A stretch of DNA of 20,360 nt from JAYXXU01 sp049301135. Lineage in GTDB: Bacteria; Pseudomonadota; Gammaproteobacteria; Pseudomonadales; Moraxellaceae. The stretch's first letter is position 1. Every line of letters starts with the position of its first letter. Below, in pieces: positions 14,596 through 20,360 of this stretch. Where the stretch lies: positions 1 to 20,360 of the forward strand of contig JBAQKP010000273.1 in NCBI GenBank assembly GCA_049301135.1. The letters are read 5' to 3'. The position numbers and the translations under genes were made by a program. The notes under the pieces are model-generated. The model worked only from the letters and a program-made list of their open reading frames with translations. It had not been told where the DNA came from and ran no database searches.

Positions 14596-15399
14596 ATGGC
14601 CTACAGTCAGCCAGCGGCGATCAGTCTGCAAATGTCACCAGCAAAACATCCAGCCGCGCGTCACGGCCGTGCGGTGGGTGCTGTGGTTGTGGTGTTGGTC
14701 GGTCATGTTGCGGCTTTTGCTGGATTAGCAAGCCTGCAACCGACTATGATCGCACCTGTGATCCCCAAGCCAATTGAAATTCGGATGGTGACATTAGCAC
14801 CGCCACCACCGCCGCCAGAGCTGAAAGTTCCGCCGAAGCCGAAGCTGGCCGAAACACCAAAATTCGTGCCAGTGGTTGAGCGTCCGCCTGTCCCAACAGT
14901 GCAGCCGAAGCGCCCACCCCCTCCTGTTGCCAAGCCGATTGAGCGCGTGGTTGAGCCGGTGATCAGTGTTCCGGCCACAGTTAGCAGTGCCGTCGTGGCT
15001 GTGCCAGTGCCCGCTGCTGTGCCTGCGCCGAGTGCGCCCGTACAGCCCGCCGCACCTGTCGTACAAGCTGCGCCCGCAGTTGTGGTGGAAGCGCCAGTGA
15101 ATCAAGCGCCGCGTACGGTGTCGATTGATGGGGTCGCGTATAAACGCCAACCACAAATCCAGTATCCTGATCAAGCACGTCGCCGCGGAGATACCGGCAC
15201 AGTGGTGGTTCGCGCCTTAATTGGTACAGATGGGCGAGTTGATCGCGCTGAGGTCGAACAAAGCTCGGGTCATCGTGCATTAGATCAAGCGGGCTTACGT
15301 GCCGTTCATCGAGCCTCTTTTCATCCCTACCGCGAGAATGGCGTGGCGCAGCCTGTGTACACGCTGATCCCGATTGCGTTCACCCTGAATGAGGATTGA
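14596..15399 (+). CDS. tonB: Energy transducer TonB
   Basis: TonB couples the proton motive force harvested by ExbB-ExbD to outer-membrane receptors for siderophores, heme or vitamin B12. The 267-residue protein has a single N-terminal membrane anchor (~27-47) containing His37, equivalent to the functionally important His of E. coli TonB. EIRMVTLAPPPPPPE and a long Pro/Val/Ala/Lys-rich periplasm-spanning region (~60-170) follow. The C-terminal TonB domain covers YPDQARRRGDTGTVVVRALIGTDGRV, SSGHRALDQAGLRAV and RPVYTLIPI-like QPVYTLIPIAFTL. The Shine-Dalgarno is modest (GGGG ~9 nt before the ATG). It is the first gene of tonB-exbB-exbD behind a Fur-type promoter. The receptor it serves is not in the window. 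Confidence 0.94.
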   Translation: MAYSQPAAISLQMSPAKHPAARHGRAVGAVVVVLVGHVAAFAGLASLQPTMIAPVIPKPIEIRMVTLAPPPPPPELKVPPKPKLAETPKFVPVVERPPVPTVQPKRPPPPVAKPIERVVEPVISVPATVSSAVVAVPVPAAVPAPSAPVQPAAPVVQAAPAVVVEAPVNQAPRTVSIDGVAYKRQPQIQYPDQARRRGDTGTVVVRALIGTDGRVDRAEVEQSSGHRALDQAGLRAVHRASFHPYRENGVAQPVYTLIPIAFTLNED

Positions 15400-15404
15400 T
15401 CCCT

Positions 15405-15992
15405 ATGGATTACACGCTATATTGGCAACACACTGATATTTTAACCAAAAGTTTGTTCTTTATTCTGTTGCTCATGTCGGTCGTGTCGTGGTGTGCCATT
15501 GTGCTGCGGATTTTGGATACCCGTCGTTTGCAAACCGAAGCACTATCAGTGTTACAGCAATCAGTCAGTAGTTTGCGTTCACGGATGCAAAGTTTGCTGC
15601 CAGAGCAGCGTAAAGCAGTGGCTGAACAAGCACTCTTGCGCCAACTCAATCGCACCCGCGTTGAATCAGAGCGTGGTTTACAGGTGCTGGGTACGACGGC
15701 TGCGGTTGCGCCATTTGTGGGGTTGTTTGGCACGGTGTGGGGGATTTTCCATGCGCTACACTCGATTGGACAAAGCGGTCAGGCCGGTCTGAGCCAAGTG
15801 GCAGGACCCGTCGGTGAGGCGTTGATCATGACGGGTTTTGGACTGGCGGTGGCGATTCCAGCCGTATTGGGCTACAACGTCTGTGTGCGCCTGAATCGTA
15901 AAATGATGGCGCAGTTGCAGGACGAAGCGCATAGCGTGCTGATCGAACAATTGCTACCGACCAGCAGCAACACGGTTGGGGGTTCAGTCTAA
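15405..15992 (+). CDS. exbB: Biopolymer transport protein ExbB
   Basis: ExbB is the inner-membrane proton-channel scaffold (pentamer) of the TonB motor. The 195-residue protein shows TM1 (SLFFILLLMSVVSWCAIVL, ~16-35), a cytoplasmic loop with ERGLQVLGT, TM2 (~95-118, containing APFVGLFGTVWGIFHAL) and TM3 (~137-158, GEALIMTGFGLAVAIPAVLGYN) with the conserved Glu138 lining the pore. I chose the ATG at 15405: GAGG at 15391-15394 lies 10 nt upstream, inside the end of tonB. A TTG at 15396 would leave almost no spacing. It overlaps exbD by 1 nt (TAATG), so the pair is translationally coupled. Confidence 0.94.
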   Translation: MDYTLYWQHTDILTKSLFFILLLMSVVSWCAIVLRILDTRRLQTEALSVLQQSVSSLRSRMQSLLPEQRKAVAEQALLRQLNRTRVESERGLQVLGTTAAVAPFVGLFGTVWGIFHALHSIGQSGQAGLSQVAGPVGEALIMTGFGLAVAIPAVLGYNVCVRLNRKMMAQLQDEAHSVLIEQLLPTSSNTVGGSV

Positions 15993-16402
15993 TGGCCTTT
16001 CAACTCGGAGATGATGACCAGCAAGGTCTGAGCGAGATGAATCTGATCCCGCTGATCGACATTATGTTGGTGCTGATGATTATCTTCTTGGTCACCGCCA
16101 CCGTGATGAATCCAGCCGTGCCGCTCAGTCTGCCGAAAGCGGACGCCCAGACTTTGCCGGAGCAGCCGACCGTGGTCAGTATCAGTATTGATGCGAAGGG
16201 ACAGATTTTTTGGGATCAGCAGCCGGTGACATTGGTTGAGCTTGAGCAGCGGATGCAAACTGCTGCGCAAGCTGAAAAAAAACCATCGCTGCATCTGCGG
16301 GCTGACCAAGATGCACGTTACGATGGGGTCGCACAAGTGTTGGCGCGTGCCAGCAAAGCGGGCTTAAATGATCTGGCTTTTATCAGCGATGCGGCCGATT
16401 AA
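15992..16402 (+). CDS. exbD: Biopolymer transport protein ExbD
   Basis: ExbD is the second component of the proton-driven TonB motor. The 136-residue protein has a short cytoplasmic N-terminus, then EMNLIPLIDIMLVLMIIFLVTA, one membrane helix with the proton-carrying Asp23 (equivalent to Asp25 of E. coli). A periplasmic domain of ~95 residues follows, ending in the usual VAQVLARASKAGLNDLAFIS motif. Its start overlaps the exbB stop. The stop codon TAA at 16400-16402 lies inside the first copy of a 16-bp tandem repeat. Confidence 0.95.
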   Translation: MAFQLGDDDQQGLSEMNLIPLIDIMLVLMIIFLVTATVMNPAVPLSLPKADAQTLPEQPTVVSISIDAKGQIFWDQQPVTLVELEQRMQTAAQAEKKPSLHLRADQDARYDGVAQVLARASKAGLNDLAFISDAAD

Positions 16403-16440
16403 GCCACACAGCCTTTAAGCCACACAGCCTTTAAGCCACA
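16399..16440. repeat. 16-bp direct repeat (2.6 copies) spanning two convergent stop codons
   Basis: The unit TTAAGCCACACAGCCT occurs at 16399-16414 and 16415-16430, with a 10-nt partial at 16431-16440. The first TTAA contains the exbD stop. The last TTAA contains, on the other strand, the msrA stop. Slippage of the array would change only the 28-nt spacer. No hairpin terminator separates the two convergent genes. Confidence 0.95.
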
Positions 16441-16979
16441 TAGTCCTGAAACACCTGCCGCAGCTTACTCAGCTTCGGCGGGATCAGCGCATTACAGTAG
16501 CCCTGTGTTGGGTTTTTGGCAAAGTAGCTTTGGTGATAGTCTTCTGCCGGATAAAACGTCGGTGCAGGACTGAGTTCGGTCACTACCGGAATGCCCTGCG
16601 CAATCAAATCCGCAATTTTCGCGGCAGCAATCTGTTGCTGCTCTGGATTGATATAAAAAATCACCGAACGGTATTGCGTGCCGCGATCATTGCCTTGCCG
16701 GTTCAGTGTGGTCGAATCATGCGTGGCAAAGAAAATATCCAGTAAGGTCGCATAGTCGATTTGTGTTGGATCATATGCAATCGCAATCACTTCGGCATGA
16801 CCAGTCGCACCGGTACAGATCTGCTCATAATTGGGATTGGGGCGCAAACCACCGGCATAGCCACTGGTGACTGTCGAAACGCCGCGCACGGCGGCAAACA
16901 CCGCCTCGGTACACCAAAAGCAACCACCACCGACGATGGCTTGTTCAAGCGGTAGTGCTGGGTTCGCATCGTTTGGCAT
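16431..16979 (-). CDS. msrA: Peptide methionine sulfoxide reductase MsrA
   Basis: MsrA reduces the S-epimer of methionine sulfoxide in proteins, repairing oxidative damage. This 182-residue protein has the active-site motif GGGCFWCTE with nucleophile Cys20. It also has TSGYAGG, GHAEVI, the FFATHDSTTLNRQGNDRGTQYRS block and the C-terminal FYPAEDYHQSYFAKNPTQGYC, where the Cys is a likely resolving residue. There is no signal peptide, so it is cytoplasmic. A GAGGA sequence about 8 nt upstream supports the ATG. It is convergent with exbD. The 47-nt gap to the META-domain gene upstream could allow co-transcription. Confidence 0.96.
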   Translation of the reverse strand: MPNDANPALPLEQAIVGGGCFWCTEAVFAAVRGVSTVTSGYAGGLRPNPNYEQICTGATGHAEVIAIAYDPTQIDYATLLDIFFATHDSTTLNRQGNDRGTQYRSVIFYINPEQQQIAAAKIADLIAQGIPVVTELSPAPTFYPAEDYHQSYFAKNPTQGYCNALIPPKLSKLRQVFQDYVA

Positions 16980-17026
16980 CAGCTTTTTCCTCGTGTGGTT
17001 GCGTGTTGGTGGTGATCATGGCTGAT

Positions 17027-17473
17027 TTATGCTGCGGGCTTGCTGGTTGCTGTCAGGACGGCCAAGACTTTACCAGTTGCATCCTTCAGCACGAGTTGAT
17101 TGTCTTTGAGTTGAAACTGTTGGGTATTGTTCAGTGCTTCAACAAAAGGCATTTCGAGGTTTTCACCGATACAAGCCATCCGTGTCGTCGCGAGTGGGGC
17201 AAGGCTGATGCTGTGGCCGCTGACTTTGGCTTGTCCCATCAGACGATTACAACCTGTTGCGCCACTGACCCGTAGCTCAGGCGAAAACACCAGATGTGGG
17301 CGATTGGGTGTGCTTGAGTCGATGTTGACCGCTTGGCCGTTCAGTTGACTGAGTTGCCATGCGGTGTCTTTTAGGCTGGCCTGATGGGGGTTATCTGTGC
17401 CCATCGGTAAGGTGTTACAGGCGGCGAGTACTAAGGTTGAGCCGAGTACCGCTGTTGTCCACAATTTAAACAT
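17027..17473 (-). CDS. META-domain lipoprotein (HslJ-like)
   Basis: This 148-residue protein has a lipoprotein signal peptide with lipobox LAAC (Cys19) and one META domain. The domain shows DTAWQLSQLNG, a central GATGCNRLMG, then TRMAC and NLEMPFVEAL, all typical of HslJ/META proteins. E. coli HslJ is a heat-inducible outer-membrane protein linked to novobiocin resistance; the function of the family is otherwise poorly defined. GGAG 8 nt upstream supports the ATG. The gene precedes msrA by 47 nt on the same strand, so the two may form a small envelope-stress/oxidative-repair unit. That is inference from spacing. Confidence 0.87.
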   Translation of the reverse strand: MFKLWTTAVLGSTLVLAACNTLPMGTDNPHQASLKDTAWQLSQLNGQAVNIDSSTPNRPHLVFSPELRVSGATGCNRLMGQAKVSGHSISLAPLATTRMACIGENLEMPFVEALNNTQQFQLKDNQLVLKDATGKVLAVLTATSKPAA

Positions 17474-17579
17474 CTGATTGCTCCGAGTGAGTTAAGTCAT
17501 CTGAGCGTACAGTGCCATAGGCTGGCCAGATATTGCAGGTGGTTTTTGTGAAGGATGGGGTTTAAGTTGATGTTTTTTG

Positions 17580-17602
17580 GCCGCTGCATGTCAGCGAGCG
17601 GC
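17580..17602. other. Hairpin downstream of folA
   Basis: GCCGCT (17580-17585) pairs with AGCGGC (17597-17602). An alternative inner stem CGCTG/CAGCG uses overlapping bases. It lies 22 nt beyond the folA stop in the 151-nt gap to the META-domain gene. On the minus strand the stem is followed by an A-rich stretch rather than a T-run, so it is not a canonical terminator for folA. Confidence 0.35.
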
Positions 17603-17624
17603 GTGGATTGTGTAGGTTTGCGGA

Positions 17625-18137
17625 TTAGCTCCGCTGATAACGCACAATCTCAAAGCCAATCTGCGTTTTACTGTCCTGCATCGCAGTACGCTGCACCGCA
17701 GCAAATGCCGCTGGAATCTCGGGATAAAACACATCACCGGTCACATTGAGATCCACATGACTGACTTCTAGCCGATCACTGATGTCTAGGGTTTGCCGGT
17801 ACAACTCCGCACCACCAATCACAAAAATCTGTTCTTGCCCCAATGCTTTGGCATCCGCCGCCGCACCATCAAGTAACTGCTCAAGATTGTGCGCGACTTT
17901 CACGCCACCCGCTTGCCAAGCCGTATCACGGGTCAGCACCCAACTGACTCGATTCGGTAGCGGCCGACCAATCGAATCAAAGTTCTTGCGCCCCAGCAGC
18001 ATTACGCCGCCTTGCGTGGTGGCTTTAAAATGCTTCAAATCATCCGGCAAATGCCACGGCAACTGATTATTCACCCCGATGCAGCGCTGCCGATCCATCG
18101 CCACCACTTGTACGACTTGTAAGCCTTGCCAACTCAT
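17625..18137 (-). CDS. folA: Dihydrofolate reductase
   Basis: FolA reduces dihydrofolate to tetrahydrofolate with NADPH, regenerating the cofactor consumed by ThyA. The 170-residue protein shows VVAMDRQRCIGVNNQLPWHLPDDL, with Asp33 equivalent to the catalytic Asp27 of E. coli. It also has GGVMLLGRKNFDSIGRPLPNR, FVIGGAELY and VSHVDLNVTGDVFYP. Its ATG overlaps the thyA stop codon by 4 nt (ATGA), so translation is coupled to thyA and the two form an operon. No alteration of key residues is seen. Confidence 0.96.
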   Translation of the reverse strand: MSWQGLQVVQVVAMDRQRCIGVNNQLPWHLPDDLKHFKATTQGGVMLLGRKNFDSIGRPLPNRVSWVLTRDTAWQAGGVKVAHNLEQLLDGAAADAKALGQEQIFVIGGAELYRQTLDISDRLEVSHVDLNVTGDVFYPEIPAAFAAVQRTAMQDSKTQIGFEIVRYQRS

Positions 18138-18976
18138 ACCGCCACCTCGGCTTTAATCGGATCATGATGCTGATAATTCAGCAACTCAATATCTTCAAAG
18201 GTAAACGCAAACAGATCAGTCACAGCAGGATTGAGCTGTAAGGTCGGCAACGGCAACGGCTCACGACTCAGTTGCAATTCAGCTTGGGCAAAGTGATTGC
18301 TGTATAGATGACAGTCACCACCTGTCCAAACAAAATCGCCCACACCCAGTCCGCAGACCTGCGCGACCATATGGGTGAGTAGGGCGTAGCTGGCGATATT
18401 AAACGGCACACCTAAGAAAATATCCGCACTACGCTGATAGAGCTGGCACGATAGCTTGCCGTCTTGCACAAAAAACTGAAATAAGGTGTGGCACGGCGGC
18501 AGTGCAACCTGCGTCGCCTCTTTAGGATTCCAACCGGACACGATCAAGCGGCGTGAGTCTGGGTTGGTTTTGATTTCGTTGATCAGCCAACTCAGTTGAT
18601 CGACACCGTCTTTGGCATAGCTGCCGTCGGCTTGTTGCGTCGCGCCAAAATTACGCCACTGATGGCCGTACACAGGGCCAAGTTCACCAGCGGGACGGCC
18701 AAACCGTGCGGTTTGTTCGGCGGTCGCCCACTCATCCCAAATGCTGACCTTGTTGTCCTTGAGATACTGTACATTGGTGTCACCGCGCAAAAACCACAGC
18801 AACTCGATCACAATCGAGCGGAAATGCACCCGCTTCGTAGTGACGATGGGAAAGCCTTGCGACAGATCAAGGCGCATCTGATGCCCAAACACTGAGCGTG
18901 TCCCCGTGCCGGTACGGTCGGATTTTTGCCCGCCCTGATCCATGACCAGACGCAGTAAATCAAGGTAGGTTTGCAT
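18134..18976 (-). CDS. thyA: Thymidylate synthase
   Basis: ThyA converts dUMP to dTMP using 5,10-methylenetetrahydrofolate, giving dihydrofolate for FolA. This 280-residue protein contains SDRTGTGTRSVFG, the folate/dUMP loop, YGHQWRNFG, the catalytic motif ALPPCHTLFQFFV with Cys162, QRSADIFLGVPFNIASYALL and HLYSNH. It is about 16 residues longer than E. coli ThyA (264). The extra residues fall in the two variable loops around 84-92 and 114-122, as in longer family members. It starts with MQTYLDLL, overlaps folA by 4 nt, and has a probable promoter just upstream. Confidence 0.97.
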   Translation of the reverse strand: MQTYLDLLRLVMDQGGQKSDRTGTGTRSVFGHQMRLDLSQGFPIVTTKRVHFRSIVIELLWFLRGDTNVQYLKDNKVSIWDEWATAEQTARFGRPAGELGPVYGHQWRNFGATQQADGSYAKDGVDQLSWLINEIKTNPDSRRLIVSGWNPKEATQVALPPCHTLFQFFVQDGKLSCQLYQRSADIFLGVPFNIASYALLTHMVAQVCGLGVGDFVWTGGDCHLYSNHFAQAELQLSREPLPLPTLQLNPAVTDLFAFTFEDIELLNYQHHDPIKAEVAV

Positions 18977-19023
18977 AATCAGACATCACATCAACAAGGG
19001 TGCAAGAGGGTTTGCGGCGACAT

Positions 19024-19032
19024 ATTCTAGCA
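19024..19032 (-). promoter_or_regulatory. Possible extended -10 promoter for thyA-folA
   Basis: On the minus strand the sequence TGCTAGAAT (plus coordinates 19032 down to 19024) is an extended -10 element, TG-N-TAGAAT, 47 nt upstream of the thyA ATG. No good -35 is visible at 16-18 nt, which is tolerable for extended -10 promoters. It is the best candidate in the 81-nt gap. Confidence 0.35.
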
Positions 19033-19057
19033 AAAACCACCGAACCATATTAAAAAA

Positions 19058-19642
19058 TTAATGCTCGCACTCGACCACATACAGCACATGCAAGCCGTCG
19101 TGAAAGGCCTTTTGACACACGGCCAGTAGGGTTTTCAGTGCGCGGAAAATAAAAAACGGCGAATCGCCACCAATGCCCAAACCATGATTCAGATTCATAT
19201 TCACATCGGCCATATCATACGCTTCACCGACCTCTTCCATGTCAGCATCAAATGGCTCAAGCGCCGCAAAAAACACATTAAACCACGGCTCTTGCAGATT
19301 CAGCAGATCGCGTAGCGCATCGATCACGGCGGGGATTTCATCGGTATCCAATTGGCAGACCGCCAGCGCCGAGTCCCGATCATCACGCTCAAACGCATCA
19401 TCACAACGCTGACCATTTAAAAACTCTAACGGCTTGAGGGCGGCCATTTCGACCACTTCATTCATCACGGTAAAGTAACAGTGACTCAGCGATAAGCCAG
19501 ACATGGCATGGGTTAAAAAGTTCGGACCGGTTGGATTGGTCGCGCGTTGGCAAAACTCGACCACGTCATCCAGTGATTCAAAATGTTCGGGCAAAGCATC
19601 CGCAGCGACTGCAAGGGCGTAGAGCAAGGTATCGTTTTGCAT
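19058..19642 (-). CDS. Hypothetical acidic protein, not recognised
   Basis: I do not recognise this 194-residue protein. It is strongly acidic, with many Asp/Glu and several DD or DxD clusters such as SLDDVVEF and RCDDAFERDDRD. It has no signal peptide and no transmembrane segment, and the composition (Leu/Ala/Val-rich blocks between acidic stretches) suggests a soluble helical protein. A Gly-rich turn (NHGLGIGGDSPFF) precedes the C-terminal helix. The ORF is long, codon use resembles its neighbours, and the start ATG follows GCCACC with no obvious Shine-Dalgarno, so the exact start is uncertain. It lies between lgt (with its own terminator) and thyA, two genes that are adjacent in E. coli. 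Confidence 0.75.
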   Translation of the reverse strand: MQNDTLLYALAVAADALPEHFESLDDVVEFCQRATNPTGPNFLTHAMSGLSLSHCYFTVMNEVVEMAALKPLEFLNGQRCDDAFERDDRDSALAVCQLDTDEIPAVIDALRDLLNLQEPWFNVFFAALEPFDADMEEVGEAYDMADVNMNLNHGLGIGGDSPFFIFRALKTLLAVCQKAFHDGLHVLYVVECEH

Positions 19643-19707
19643 GGTGGCGGTTTAGTCTGACCAAAGATCCGGTCAGTGTGCGCATCAATCCACCAAACCA
19701 CAAGCAG

Positions 19708-19731
19708 AAAAAAGGCCGGATTGACCGGCCT
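19708..19731 (-). terminator. Intrinsic terminator of lgt
   Basis: On the minus strand AGGCCGG and CCGGCCT pair perfectly over 7 bp around a 5-nt loop (plus coordinates 19713-19731). A run of six T residues follows (plus-strand A-run 19708-19713). The hairpin begins 15 nt beyond the lgt stop codon, so the downstream hypothetical gene should have its own promoter. Confidence 0.88.
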
Positions 19732-19746
19732 GATGACTTGGCGTGC

Positions 19747-20360
19747 TTAGCGTTTGCCACCCAGATTCATTTCCCAGTCGTATACTTTGCGCTGATAGGC
19801 ATACCACATCATCCACGCGCCGATCAAAATCATCGGTAGGCTCAGGAATTGACCTTTGCTCATCCACGCAATAAACAACACGCCGTTGTCCGGTTCACGG
19901 AAAAACTCAACGATAAACCGCGCCAAACCATAACCGATCAAAAACAGCGCCGATACTGCCATGCGTGGCCGAGGTTTGCTCGAAAACCACCACAGCAAAA
20001 TAAACAACAGCAAGCCTTCACCGAGCGCCTGATACAGTTGCGACGGATGACGCGGCAATTGATCGACATATGGAAACACCATCGCCAGTGGATAGTCAGG
20101 ATTAGTGACCGGCCGCCCCCACAGTTCGCCGCCGATAAAATTCCCGATTCGGCCAAACATCAAGCCCAACGGCACACATGGCGCAATAAAATCCAAGGTT
20201 TGAAACGCGGTCTTGTGATATTTACGGGCAAAAAACCACATGGCAAACACCACGCCCAAAAAGCCACCATGAAAGCTCATGCCGCCTTCCCAGACTTTAA
20301 ACAACCACAACGGCTCTGCTAAAAACTTTGAAAATTCGTAAAACAGCACATAGCCGACCC
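19747..20360 (-). CDS. lgt: Prolipoprotein diacylglyceryl transferase (5' end cut by the window)
   Basis: Lgt transfers diacylglycerol from phosphatidylglycerol to the lipobox Cys of prolipoproteins in the inner membrane, the first step of lipoprotein maturation. The frame stays open to the window edge (residues VGY before VLFYEF), so roughly the first 50-60 residues are missing. Visible motifs are GGMSFHGGFLG with the catalytic-region His, the Lgt signature GRIGNFIGGELWGRP, LPRHPSQLYQALGEG and LARFIVEFFREPD with the conserved Arg. Several membrane helices are evident. One signature residue is Gly where E. coli has Asn (FIGGELWG for FINGELWG). The substrate supply in this window includes the patatin-like and META-domain lipoproteins. 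Confidence 0.95.
   Translation of the reverse strand, partial: VGYVLFYEFSKFLAEPLWLFKVWEGGMSFHGGFLGVVFAMWFFARKYHKTAFQTLDFIAPCVPLGLMFGRIGNFIGGELWGRPVTNPDYPLAMVFPYVDQLPRHPSQLYQALGEGLLLFILLWWFSSKPRPRMAVSALFLIGYGLARFIVEFFREPDNGVLFIAWMSKGQFLSLPMILIGAWMMWYAYQRKVYDWEMNLGGKR

Noticed and set aside
14794..15280. Minus-strand ORFs antisense to tonB
   Set aside because: Low-complexity products (Gly/Thr- or Arg/His-rich) mirror the Pro/Val-rich tonB sequence. TonB itself is clear.
19849..20322. 157-residue plus-strand ORF opposite lgt
   Set aside because: Antisense to Lgt signature motifs; Lys/Gln/His-rich product without a domain.

Overview
The window looks like a chromosomal segment from a gammaproteobacterium, most likely a member of the Moraxellaceae. 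The TrmD, RplS and pilin proteins resemble Acinetobacter-type homologues from memory. As I recall, the order pilY1/comC, two pilin genes, then rpsP-rimM-trmD-rplS is also seen in that family. No search was possible, so the family assignment is an inference. I saw no phage, insertion sequence, CRISPR array, tRNA or rRNA.

Region 1 (1-4765) is the end of a minor-pilin operon: the tail of an upstream gene, the pilus tip adhesin/calcium-binding protein PilY1, and two prepilins with class III leaders, closed by a good intrinsic terminator. Region 2 (4828-7201) is the translation operon rpsP-rimM-trmD-rplS, with hairpins in two spacers and a textbook terminator. Region 3 (7314-9035) is ispA (polyprenyl diphosphate synthase) with a DUF72 gene close behind. 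A palindrome-rich intergenic patch follows (9036-9257). Region 4, on the minus strand (9258-10670), holds a patatin-like lipoprotein and a small membrane protein. Next comes a 330-bp gene-free stretch with ten perfect copies of a 9-bp unit abutting an 11-bp perfect hairpin.

Region 5 (11001-16402) is the most coherent accessory unit and looks like an iron-responsive envelope module. A DUF4198 periplasmic protein is transcribed divergently from a fused ApbE flavin transferase-DUF2271 protein, which overlaps a PepSY-type membrane protein by 1 nt. Then comes tonB-exbB-exbD. The divergent intergenic region carries a near-perfect Fur box, and a second Fur-like site sits inside the tonB promoter. 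The likely sense is Fur-repressed expression of TonB energy transduction together with an extracytoplasmic flavin/metal redox module of unproven biochemical role. No TonB-dependent receptor lies in the window.

Region 6, on the minus strand (16431-20360), is msrA, a META-domain (HslJ-like) lipoprotein, the thyA-folA pair (overlapping by 4 nt), an unrecognised 194-residue acidic protein, and the 5'-truncated lgt gene with its own terminator. A 16-bp tandem repeat carries the stop codons of the convergent exbD and msrA genes.
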